In this document: positions 13,801-21,731 of the stretch, in pieces
Numbering within the stretch: position 1 is the stretch's first letter
How the letters are laid out: every line of letters starts with the position of its first letter
Source of the DNA: Pauljensenia sp.
Lineage (GTDB): Bacteria > Actinomycetota > Actinomycetes > Actinomycetales > Actinomycetaceae
Assembly: GCA_029983625.1 (NCBI GenBank)
Contig: JASBZF010000013.1
Location: 1-22,357, forward strand
Reading direction: 5' to 3'
Length of the DNA: 22,357 bases
Position numbers and translations under genes: made by a program
The notes under the pieces: generated by a model
Told to the model about the DNA's origin: nothing
What the model saw: only the letters and a program-made list of their open reading frames with translations
Database searches by the model: none

Positions 13801-16385
13801 ACCAGCTCCTTTGTGCAAACCTGCGCTCTCATGCGCGCCGCTACGTTGCGACCGGTATCGCAGTCGCCATCTCTACCGCATTCATTCTCGCTTTCCTCGC
13901 CCTCGGCAATGGAATAAAAGTTGTCCTCGAAGACATCAACACCGCCCAATACGAAGGAGCCACCGTCGTTGTCTCCCCCGGCAAAGACTTTTATTTGCAC
14001 GATCAAGACGGGAAAGACTCTCTTGAGGCGCTTGTCCCAACCCTGAAAAACCTTGAAGGTGTCGGCGCTGCCGCCCCCTACTCTTACGCCTACCTTTTTG
14101 TGTCAAAAGATGGGAACCGGTCGCAAATCACGGCGCAAGCCCTCATGCCGACTCCCTTCTTTACGCCCACACCTCGCGTAGGATCCCTACCTTCTTCCCC
14201 CGACCAGATCGCCCTCGACGAAGACACTGCCTCTCGTCTTGGCGTGACTGTGGGCGACGTTCTTGACGCTGCTCCGATCTTCACCAACACCAGCGCCACT
14301 CACAGCGTCACCGTGTGTGCTCTTCTGCCTCACGCAACACTGGCACCTGAAACTGCTGTGATGACGCCGCAAGGCCTTAAAGCCGCATCCCAAGATCTTG
14401 TTTCCACCAGCCACATCCTCATCGCAAGCAGCGACACTTCACCGTCACATGAGGACATCACTGCTCTTTCTCAAGCAGTCACCACAGCCCTGAACGGACA
14501 AGATCTTGACATCCAAAGTGCTGACGCGGCACGCGAACACGAACTCCAAAAGGTCATCACGAGCTTCGCTCAAATGAAAATCGTGCTCCTGGTCTTCCCC
14601 TTTATTTCCGTGATCGTCGCCGCGATCGTCGTTGCTTCCACTTTCCGTGTCCTCCTCACGCAGCGCACACGCGAACTTGCGCTCCTGCGCGCAGTCGGAA
14701 CAACCCGACGTCAGATCCGCTCCCTCCTTCTGCGTGAAACACTCCTCGTTGGCGTGGTCTCCTCTGCGCTCGGTGTTCTTCTTGGTCTCCTCATCGCTTA
14801 CGGTGTCCTCACCGGATTCGGTGTCCTTCAGGTACATCAGGCGCTCAGAGCCGTCGGCTCACCCGCAGATATCGGAGGTGCCTTCGCCCTCGGCACCCTC
14901 ATGACTCTTCTTGCGGGGCTGCGGCCTGCCCTCGCGATGGGACGACTGCGCCCGATGGAAGCCCTCGCGAACGCGGAAGCGGAAAACACGTCATCGCCGC
15001 GCTCTCATAAGATTGCGCTCGGTGTGTCTTTCTTCGTGGCAGCGCTTGGAGCAGCGGGGATGGCCTATGGGTTGTGGAACCGAGGCAGCGGCAGCGCTTT
15101 CCTCCTGACCTTCGCCTCTGGCATGGTGCTTCTCATCGCCATGATGGTCGCGGGAGTGGGGCTTGTCCCGGCGCTTGCGCGCCTGTGGGGTCTGGTCGCA
15201 GCCAGTGCCACCGGTAAGCTCGCCCGCAGCAACGCCTTGCGTAACCCCGGACGTACCGCTTCCACCGGTATCGCCATCGCTATTGGAGTCACCCTCATTA
15301 CGATGATGAGTGTCGGCGCGGCCTCGACGAAAGCGACTTTAGAGACCGAGGTGTACAGCCACTATCCTTACGATCTCATCGTGACAGACCCTTCCGGGGT
15401 TCTTTCCGAGGAGGATCTTGCGCAGATGACAGCTCTTGACGGGGTTGATGCTGCGCTCGGGCTGCGTGAAGTTCGAGCAAGTGTGGAAAGCGTTCACAAC
15501 GCTGAGCACGCGCTCAACGGTGAACAAGCAGAAGGAAAGCCCGGTGCAACACAATCTCAGTCACAGGCGGGCGCAGAGTCAGAACCTGACCCAGAGGCAG
15601 AGACTGACCCCTTTGTTTCGGTGCAGGGAGTGCCTGACCTGACTCCCGTCGCTCACGTTCCCGTCGAACAGATCCTCGAATCACACGTGCGCGTCCACGA
15701 TGATCTCGCCGAAAACGGCACCCTGATGCGCGTATGTGCCGAGGGCGGTTCCTGCGCGGATTTCACCGCAGAAGTGAGCGAAAAACTCCCCTACGGGCAG
15801 ATCCAGATCTCAGCTCAGGCTCTGAGCAAGATCGCGCCGCAGGCTCCGATCAGCACAGTCGTCATTAAAACTTCCAGCGAAGATGTTGAAGGAGTGCAAT
15901 CGCGTCTCCTTTCCCTGAATCCCTCATATCTTGTCTCTGGTCCCGCCCTCGAACGACAGTTCTACACGAAGATCATTAACACGATCCTCAGTATCGTGAT
16001 CGGCCTGCTTGCCGTTTCCGTCCTCGTCGCCCTCGTCGGCGTGACGAATACGCTCGCCCTGTCGGTTGCTGAACGCAGGCGCGAAAACGGGCTGCTTCGC
16101 GCTCTTGGGATGACGAAAGGAGAGATTCAAAGAATGCTTGCCTACGAAGCGCTCATCATCGCACTCGCCGGTTCGACACTCGGACTCCTCCTCGGAGTGA
16201 GTTTCGGTATTGCGGGCACCTACTCTCTGCCCCTTGAACAGATCGATCAGACGATTATTTCGATCCCCTGGTTGATCCTCGGCGCGGTCGTGATTGGCTC
16301 TGTTCTCGCTGCGCTCGCCGCCTCGTGGTGGCCGGGACATCAAGCTGCGAAAACAAGCCCTGTTGAAGCTCTCGCAACCGAATGA
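13797..16385 (+). CDS. ABC transporter permease, FtsX/MacB type, two FtsX domains
   Basis: Integral membrane protein of 862 aa, partner of the preceding ATPase. An N-terminal helix (about 16-40) leads into a MacB-like extracytoplasmic domain (to about 258). The first FtsX core follows (helices near 260-283, 318-346 and 364-385, with the conserved TRELALLRAVGTTRRQI loop). Linking helices lead to a second half with its own extracytoplasmic domain and FtsX core (AERRRENGLLRALGMTKGEI loop). I count about ten helices. The second extracytoplasmic domain carries a Gln/Glu/Ser-rich insert (about 575-605). Such pairs export or extract lipoproteins, peptides or drugs; the substrate cannot be told here. 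No sensor kinase or response regulator gene adjoins. Confidence 0.92.
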   Translation: MNQLLCANLRSHARRYVATGIAVAISTAFILAFLALGNGIKVVLEDINTAQYEGATVVVSPGKDFYLHDQDGKDSLEALVPTLKNLEGVGAAAPYSYAYLFVSKDGNRSQITAQALMPTPFFTPTPRVGSLPSSPDQIALDEDTASRLGVTVGDVLDAAPIFTNTSATHSVTVCALLPHATLAPETAVMTPQGLKAASQDLVSTSHILIASSDTSPSHEDITALSQAVTTALNGQDLDIQSADAAREHELQKVITSFAQMKIVLLVFPFISVIVAAIVVASTFRVLLTQRTRELALLRAVGTTRRQIRSLLLRETLLVGVVSSALGVLLGLLIAYGVLTGFGVLQVHQALRAVGSPADIGGAFALGTLMTLLAGLRPALAMGRLRPMEALANAEAENTSSPRSHKIALGVSFFVAALGAAGMAYGLWNRGSGSAFLLTFASGMVLLIAMMVAGVGLVPALARLWGLVAASATGKLARSNALRNPGRTASTGIAIAIGVTLITMMSVGAASTKATLETEVYSHYPYDLIVTDPSGVLSEEDLAQMTALDGVDAALGLREVRASVESVHNAEHALNGEQAEGKPGATQSQSQAGAESEPDPEAETDPFVSVQGVPDLTPVAHVPVEQILESHVRVHDDLAENGTLMRVCAEGGSCADFTAEVSEKLPYGQIQISAQALSKIAPQAPISTVVIKTSSEDVEGVQSRLLSLNPSYLVSGPALERQFYTKIINTILSIVIGLLAVSVLVALVGVTNTLALSVAERRRENGLLRALGMTKGEIQRMLAYEALIIALAGSTLGLLLGVSFGIAGTYSLPLEQIDQTIISIPWLILGAVVIGSVLAALAASWWPGHQAAKTSPVEALATE

Positions 16386-16405
16386 GCGTCCTGTAAAGCA
16401 CGCAA

Positions 16406-16439
16406 GGGGTGCGTCCCTGGGACACGAGGGACGCCCCCC
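16406..16439 (+). terminator. Hairpin after the permease gene
   Basis: GGGG-T-GCGTCCCT pairs with AGGGACGC-C-CCCC: 12 pairs with one internal mismatch and an 8-nt loop, 20 nt after the stop. No T tract. Confidence 0.7.
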
Positions 16440-16621
16440 GCCTGTGACAGCGCAGAGTCATCACCGCTGTCTCACAGTGGCTTTCAGCCTTTCAATCCGG
16501 GAAAGCCCTTCAGCCACAGCTTCGCCGACACGGTTGCGCACGGCCCCGGTACTTTCTGCCGCCACAGGTTTCTTTCGCGCATGTGCAAAGCATCAGCACA
16601 GAAAACACAACGCAACCCCTT

Positions 16622-16627
16622 TACAGT
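16622..16627 (+). promoter_or_regulatory. Candidate -10 for a leaderless ptrB transcript
   Basis: TACAGT (TAnnnT form) ends 6 nt before the ATG at 16634, and no ribosome site is present. This spacing places the transcription start on the start codon, as in actinobacterial leaderless genes. Confidence 0.45.
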
Positions 16628-16633
16628 AAAGCC

Positions 16634-18961
16634 ATGAGCGCAACCCCTTCCCTGCCGCCCCGAGCTGAACGCCGCTTCGGATACCGCGTGCGCAACATCC
16701 ACTCCGAATCTTTCGACGACGGCTGGGACTGGCTCCGCGACCCCTCCAACCCTGAAGTCATCGCTCACCTCGACGCAGAAAACGCCTGGGCCGACACGAT
16801 ATGTCACCCAAGCAAGCTGCTGGCACAGCACATCACAGAAGAAATCAAAGCCCACAGCGCCCTCAACGATGTCAGTGTCCCTGTCCTCGTCGGCAACTTC
16901 TGGTACTTCACGCGCTGGCACGAAGGCAAGTCCTACGCAACCCACCACCGCATACCGGCACCCGACGGCCCCCTCAGCCCAAATGAACTTCCTCCAACCC
17001 CCACACTCACCGACACCCTCCCCGGTGAAGAGCTCGTCCTCGATGAAAACCTCGAAGCCGCAGGTCACGAATTCTTCCGAGCCGCCGAACTCATCCCAAG
17101 CCCCGACGGGCGTCTCATCGCCTGGGCCCGTGACACCAGCGGCGACGAACGCTATCAGTGGATCATCCGTGAGATCACAAGCGGACGGACACTCGACGAA
17201 AACGTTCACGACGCAGGATACGGGTTTGCTTGGGCAGCCGACAGTGCCTCTTTCCTCTACATCGGCCTCGACGACGCCTGGCGTGCGTGCGAACTGTGGC
17301 ACCACCGGCTCCATACCCCCACAGATGACGACCGACTCCTCCTTGTCGAAGAAGACGCACACTGTGAACTAGGGATCCTTGATTCTGCAGATCCCCACCT
17401 CGTCATCATCGCCTCAGCTTCCACAAGCTCAGGACGAGCGTGGGCCTGGTCACCGCACTTCCCTGATTCTCAGCCGCTTTTGCTCATCGCAGCACAACCC
17501 GACGTGCAAATTTCAGTAGAGTCCGCCGGAGACCATCTCCTCCTCATCCACACGGCCACACACAGGGAAGGTAGCCTCGCAGCCGCTCCGCTGCCCACTG
17601 ACCTTGACGAACGCTTCGCTGCTGCACAAGTCGGCCCGCAATTTTCACGCGCTGCACTTTCCCCTCGTCTCCTTGGCAAAGCACCGGCCCCCGCGCTGCG
17701 TGCGTCACAAGAGCCCCTCACTCCGCCTCACACGTGGATTCTTCTGCGTGAAGCAGGCGAAGGTGAACGTCTCCTCGAAGTTGAAGCATTCGCCGGTCAC
17801 GCACTCTTGACCATGCGTTCACAGGCGTTGACTCAGGTCGAATACCGGACGCGCCGCCACGCGCTCACAGTGGACCCGCACCTGCGCCCTCGGCCCTTAA
17901 CTGCTGAAGAAATCAGGCACGTGTGGGAGCCGGGCCGTTTCTTCCGCTCAGAACAGGAAGTGCGGACGATCCAGACCGCGCCGGGGCCACGATTCGAGGA
18001 CCATTTCTTCCGAGTGTGCGTGCAATCGCAGATCCAACCTTCCCTCACCGTGCAGATCGACCCTCACAGCGCCCAGAGTTACCCGCTGAAAAAAGACACT
18101 GCCCCCGGATGGGACCCCGGCGTTTTCGTTGAAAAGCGCGTCTGGGTGAAAAGCAGAGACGGTCACACTCATATTCCCGTTACCCTGATTCACCGCGCCG
18201 ACATCACCCCCGACGGGACGAACGCCGGGTGGCAGCTTGGTTACGGTGCCTACGAAATCTCCTACGACCCAGAGTTTGAGACGCTGCGACTCCCCCTCTT
18301 GGAACGCGGCCTCGTGTTCGCGATTGCACACATCCGAGGGGGCGGTGAACTCGGGCGCTCCTGGTACGAAGACGGGAAAATGCTGGTCAAACGGCATAGC
18401 TTCGAGGACTTCATCGACGTGGCTTCCTGGCTCATCACCTCAGGTTGGGTCGCTCCCGATCGACTCATCGCAGAAGGACGCAGCGCAGGTGGGCTCCTCA
18501 TGGGTGCCATCCTCAACATGGCACCCTCTCTTTTCCGAGTCATTGTCGCGGGAGTCCCTTTCGTTGACGCGCTCACCACGATCCTTGACCCATCTTTGCC
18601 GCTCACGGTCGGCGAATGGGAAGAGTGGGGTAACCCGATCGAAGACCCCGAAGTTTTTAGGGCAATGCGGGCCTACACGCCCTACGAGAACGTTCCCGAA
18701 GGAATCCAGCTTCCTGCCGTGATGGCGACCACTTCCTTAAATGACACGCGCGTCGAGTTCGTTGAGCCAACAAAATGGGTTCAGCGCCTGCGTGAAGCTT
18801 CGGGCGCTGCGACAGATCCTGTTCTTGCTCAGGCTCGTCCGATCCTTTTACGCACTGAGATGGTTGCCGGACATTCTGGCCCTTCGGGGCGTGAAAGTCA
18901 CTGGGCTGCGCGCGCAGAAGAGTTTGCGTTTGCTCTGAGTCAGGTCGGTATTCACAGCTGA
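16634..18961 (+). CDS. ptrB: Oligopeptidase B (protease II), S9A serine peptidase
   Basis: Cytosolic peptidase cutting short peptides after Arg/Lys (775 aa). The N-terminal half is a seven-bladed beta-propeller that screens substrate size, preceded by the typical start RVRNIHSESFDDGWDWLRDPSNPEV. The C-terminal alpha/beta hydrolase has GYGAYEISYDPEF, HIRGGGELGRSWYEDGK, nucleophile Ser617 in GRSAGGLLMG, Asp704 in LNDTRVE and His747 in AGHSGPSGR. The segment LTVGEWEEWGNP is characteristic of oligopeptidase B. I chose ATG 16634 because homologues start near here; an in-frame ATG at 16583 would add 17 residues. Trimming peptides would feed the proline pathway encoded upstream, but this link is inference. 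Confidence 0.92.
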   Translation: MSATPSLPPRAERRFGYRVRNIHSESFDDGWDWLRDPSNPEVIAHLDAENAWADTICHPSKLLAQHITEEIKAHSALNDVSVPVLVGNFWYFTRWHEGKSYATHHRIPAPDGPLSPNELPPTPTLTDTLPGEELVLDENLEAAGHEFFRAAELIPSPDGRLIAWARDTSGDERYQWIIREITSGRTLDENVHDAGYGFAWAADSASFLYIGLDDAWRACELWHHRLHTPTDDDRLLLVEEDAHCELGILDSADPHLVIIASASTSSGRAWAWSPHFPDSQPLLLIAAQPDVQISVESAGDHLLLIHTATHREGSLAAAPLPTDLDERFAAAQVGPQFSRAALSPRLLGKAPAPALRASQEPLTPPHTWILLREAGEGERLLEVEAFAGHALLTMRSQALTQVEYRTRRHALTVDPHLRPRPLTAEEIRHVWEPGRFFRSEQEVRTIQTAPGPRFEDHFFRVCVQSQIQPSLTVQIDPHSAQSYPLKKDTAPGWDPGVFVEKRVWVKSRDGHTHIPVTLIHRADITPDGTNAGWQLGYGAYEISYDPEFETLRLPLLERGLVFAIAHIRGGGELGRSWYEDGKMLVKRHSFEDFIDVASWLITSGWVAPDRLIAEGRSAGGLLMGAILNMAPSLFRVIVAGVPFVDALTTILDPSLPLTVGEWEEWGNPIEDPEVFRAMRAYTPYENVPEGIQLPAVMATTSLNDTRVEFVEPTKWVQRLREASGAATDPVLAQARPILLRTEMVAGHSGPSGRESHWAARAEEFAFALSQVGIHS

Positions 18962-18967
18962 ACCTTT

Positions 18968-19016
18968 CGCCCTTGAAGCTTGCCTTTTGTGTCTTTCACG
19001 CGCTTTTTCGAGGGCG
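18968..19016 (+). terminator. Possible terminator after ptrB
   Basis: CGCCCTTGAA (18968-18977) can pair with TTCGAGGGCG (19007-19016), one G-T pair, with a 29-nt T-rich loop. The 3' arm again carries the CGAGGGCGGGGC motif seen after nrdE and after 12840. The long loop makes it weak. Confidence 0.4.
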
Positions 19017-19127
19017 GGGCTGTCCTTAATTTTCCCGAGGAAGAAGAGCAGGAGGGAGAGGAGTAGCGGATAGGCAAGGAGTGGGAACACTTGTGAAGAC
19101 TGAAGAACACACAGTGGACTCGATACC

Positions 19128-20132
19128 ATGTCCGACATGACGATCACGGCTGCAGTTGACGGTTCCTCCCTGTCTAACCCCGGCCCCTCCGGGTGGGCGT
19201 GGGTCGTTGACGAAGAACACTGGGATGCGGGAGGCTGGCCTGAAGGAACAAACAACCTCGGGGAACTCACCGCAATCCTGGAACTCCTCAAAGCCACCGA
19301 AGCGGCAGGTCTTAGCGACCAGACACTCACGATCCTTGCCGACTCTCAATACGCGATTCACGTCATCACGAAATGGCGCCATTCCTGGAAAAAACGCGGC
19401 TGGACAAAAGCGGATAAAAAACCGATTAAAAACCTTGAGGTCATTCAACACATCGACCGCATTATTGAAGGACGAGATGTCTGTTTTCACTGGGTAAAAG
19501 GACACGCCGGTCATGCGCTCAACGAAAAAGCCGACGAGCTGGCACGAAGCTGCGCCGAAGCCTACAAGGAGGGGCGCACCCCCGCGCCGGGGCCGCGTTT
19601 TGGCGCGGGGGTGCGTGGTGCTTCTCCAGATTCGAGTTCTTTTTCAACCCAAGTACAGACTGTGCCTCATACCGCGCAGAGTTCACAGGCGACTCCTGTG
19701 CTGCTTCCCGCTTCACCCAACACAGACAGCAGCTCCTTTCAGACTTGCGCGTCTCACAGGGTCCGTGAGCTTGAAAAACGTGTCATCCAAGCGTGGGTGG
19801 CGGGCGATACCGACACTCTCGACACGCTCTGCGCTTCAGAATGCGTGAGGGTGTGGCCCGATGGGACACGTACCTTTGGTGCGCGAGGATTCCTCGGACC
19901 TGTGCCGCCCTCGCTCAGCGTGAGCCGATATGAAGTGCGAGAAGTGGGGAACACTTTCCTTGTGAGCTACACGCTGACATGGGAGTTAGGGCAGGCCGCA
20001 GAACTCAGCGTGTGGGTACACGAGAGCGAAGACACCATCGACACCACTGACACCGCTAAAAACCTAGTCCTCGTTCATCACCATTCCACCCCTATCGTTG
20101 TTCGGGACTCATCGCCCGCGGACTCAGCCTGA
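19128..20132 (+). CDS. rnhA: Ribonuclease HI with C-terminal NTF2-like domain
   Basis: Cleaves the RNA strand of RNA-DNA hybrids (primers, R-loops). Residues 1-142 are a complete RNase HI with catalytic Asp11 (AAVDGSS), Glu46 (NNLGELTAI), Asp72 (LADSQYA) and Asp136 (NEKADELA). The basic handle helices (KWRHSWKKRGWTKADKKPIKN) and the VKGHAGH loop are also present. The enzyme alone is about 150 aa; here a Ser/Thr/Pro/Ala-rich linker (about 150-205) joins a domain of about 115 residues. That domain starts RVRELEKRVIQAWVAGDTDTL and looks like a SnoaL/DUF4440 NTF2-like fold; this assignment rests on pattern only. No good ribosome site precedes the ATG; an in-frame ATG three codons on is possible. 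Confidence 0.88.
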   Translation: MSDMTITAAVDGSSLSNPGPSGWAWVVDEEHWDAGGWPEGTNNLGELTAILELLKATEAAGLSDQTLTILADSQYAIHVITKWRHSWKKRGWTKADKKPIKNLEVIQHIDRIIEGRDVCFHWVKGHAGHALNEKADELARSCAEAYKEGRTPAPGPRFGAGVRGASPDSSSFSTQVQTVPHTAQSSQATPVLLPASPNTDSSSFQTCASHRVRELEKRVIQAWVAGDTDTLDTLCASECVRVWPDGTRTFGARGFLGPVPPSLSVSRYEVREVGNTFLVSYTLTWELGQAAELSVWVHESEDTIDTTDTAKNLVLVHHHSTPIVVRDSSPADSA

Positions 20133-20161
20133 AAGCGGCTCACACTATTTGCACACAACAA

Positions 20162-20184
20162 GCTGAGCTCCTCATCGAGCTGAG
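20162..20184 (+). terminator. Possible terminator after rnhA
   Basis: GCTGAGCTC / GAGCTGAGC form 8 of 9 pairs around a 5-nt loop, 29 nt after the stop; AGCTGAGC is also a direct repeat. No T run. Confidence 0.45.
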
Positions 20185-20227
20185 CCGCCCTCGTCCACAG
20201 GCAAGCCAAGAGCGCAGAATGTGGCGC

Positions 20228-20233
20228 TAGGCT
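20228..20233 (+). promoter_or_regulatory. -10 box TAGGCT for a leaderless transcript
   Basis: TAGGCT ends 6 nt before the ATG at 20240, and no ribosome site exists, so the message probably begins at the start codon. The same box occurs before nrdF. Confidence 0.5.
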
Positions 20234-20239
20234 TCACTC

Positions 20240-21550
20240 ATGCGCACCTCGACCTACATCCAGCACTCCGTGACCGTTCACGAGCACAGGATCGAAGTTC
20301 CCCTCAACCACTTCGCACCCACCGGGCCGAGCAACCCGCAGATCGAAATCTTCGCCCGAGAACTCATACGCCCCGGCGGACACGACCTTCCCCACCTCCT
20401 TTTCCTCCAAGGTGGCCCCGGCGGGAAAGGCCCACGTCAAGGGGACTTCCGTGACGGATGGATCGGACGCGCACTGAAAGATTACCGGGTCGTCCTCCTC
20501 GACCAGCGCGGCACAGGACAATCAACCCGCATGGACGCACAAACCCTGTCCGAACTTCCCAGCGATCAGGCGCGCGCCGACCATCTCATGCTGTTCCGTC
20601 AAGATCAGATCATCGCCGACGCCGAAGCCCTGCGTGAAGCACTTCACTGTCAGACCTGGACGACCCTCGGCCAGTCCTACGGCGGCTTCCTCACCCTCGC
20701 CTACCTGTCCACCGCGCCCGAACACATCGACGCCTCCCTCATCACAGGCGGCCTGCCCGGCCTCGTCCATATCGACGACATCTACCGACTCACCTACGCG
20801 CACACAGCTGCCCGCAACCGCACCTACTTCACGCGCCACCCTCAGGACGAAAACACAATCCGTGAAATCGCCGCCCACCTGCGCGACACCGAAGAACACC
20901 TCCCCACAGGAGAACGCCTCTCCACCGAACGTTTCCGCATGATCGGCCTCGCGCTCGGAATGCAGACCTCCAGCGACCTCCTTCACTTCCTCCTCGAAGG
21001 CCCCTGGAAATACGTGCGCGGAGAACGCCGCCTCTCTTCAGACTTCCTGACACAAATAGCCGCAGAAGTGGCAATCAACCCGATGTACGCGGTCCTACAA
21101 GAAACAATCTACGCCTGCGCCACCCCCGCTCTTTCCGGCACGGCGACCGCATGGTCCGCTGATCGTCTCGCCGAAGAAATCCCAGGTTTTACAAAAGACG
21201 CCGACCCGCTTGACCTGTCCGAACCCTACTTCCTCACCGGCGAACACATGATGCGTCGCATCTTTGACGAAGACCCTGAACTTGTGCCACTGGCACACAC
21301 CAGCGACATCCTCGCAGCTCGCACAGACTGGCCAGCGGTCTACGACCTTGAACGTCTCGCCTCCAATGACGTACCCGTCGCAGCTGCCGTCTACTACGAC
21401 GACATGTTCGTCCCGCGTTCACTCTCATTAGCGACCGCTGAACTCCTGAAAGGAACCCGCGTGTGGGTGACGAATGAATACCAGCACGACGGGCTGCGCG
21501 CCTCGTCTGGCGCAGTGCTCGACCATCTGCTCGCCCTCGTGAAAGATTAA
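20240..21550 (+). CDS. pip: Proline iminopeptidase-type alpha/beta hydrolase (S33)
   Basis: Releases N-terminal proline from peptides; 436 aa, matching the longer Aeromonas/Serratia-type enzymes rather than the 310-aa type. Oxyanion loop LFLQGGPGGKGPR; VVLLDQRGTGQST typical of S33; nucleophile Ser146 in LGQSYGGFLTL; Asp387 or Asp388 in VYYDDMFVP; His416 in YQHDGLR. A long helical cap lies between about 175 and 360. No signal peptide, so cytosolic. Freed proline would suit the proline oxidation pathway of putA. The exact substrate is inferred; other S33 aminopeptidases share these motifs. Confidence 0.88.
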   Translation: MRTSTYIQHSVTVHEHRIEVPLNHFAPTGPSNPQIEIFARELIRPGGHDLPHLLFLQGGPGGKGPRQGDFRDGWIGRALKDYRVVLLDQRGTGQSTRMDAQTLSELPSDQARADHLMLFRQDQIIADAEALREALHCQTWTTLGQSYGGFLTLAYLSTAPEHIDASLITGGLPGLVHIDDIYRLTYAHTAARNRTYFTRHPQDENTIREIAAHLRDTEEHLPTGERLSTERFRMIGLALGMQTSSDLLHFLLEGPWKYVRGERRLSSDFLTQIAAEVAINPMYAVLQETIYACATPALSGTATAWSADRLAEEIPGFTKDADPLDLSEPYFLTGEHMMRRIFDEDPELVPLAHTSDILAARTDWPAVYDLERLASNDVPVAAAVYYDDMFVPRSLSLATAELLKGTRVWVTNEYQHDGLRASSGAVLDHLLALVKD

Positions 21551-21669
21551 AAAGAATCCGCGAGCGCCGACACTCAAAGAACACCTCCCGTCGTTTCGCA
21601 CGCTCAGCTCCCACGAGGCACACCTTGCGGCCTCAGAAAGCACGCCCACGGGTCCGCTAGGCTGAGCGC

Positions 21670-21687
21670 ATAGGCTATATAGGCTAT
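21670..21687 (+). promoter_or_regulatory. Tandem ATAGGCTAT repeat at the nrdF promoter
   Basis: ATAGGCTAT twice with no gap (21670-21678, 21679-21687), each holding a TAGGCT -10 candidate; a third TAGGCT lies at 21658. The junction is the palindrome CTATATAG. Transcription from the second would start near 21692 and give a 40-nt leader with a strong ribosome site. No match to the NrdR boxes of nrdH is seen here. Confidence 0.55.
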
Positions 21688-21731
21688 CGAGGCGCACAAT
21701 GACAGAACGGGACCAGCCACAAGGAGGACGT

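Noticed and set aside
16484..17362. Minus-strand frame of 292 codons
   Set aside because: Antisense to the ptrB propeller region; Val/Gly/Cys-rich residue use typical of shadows in GC-rich genes, and no family match.
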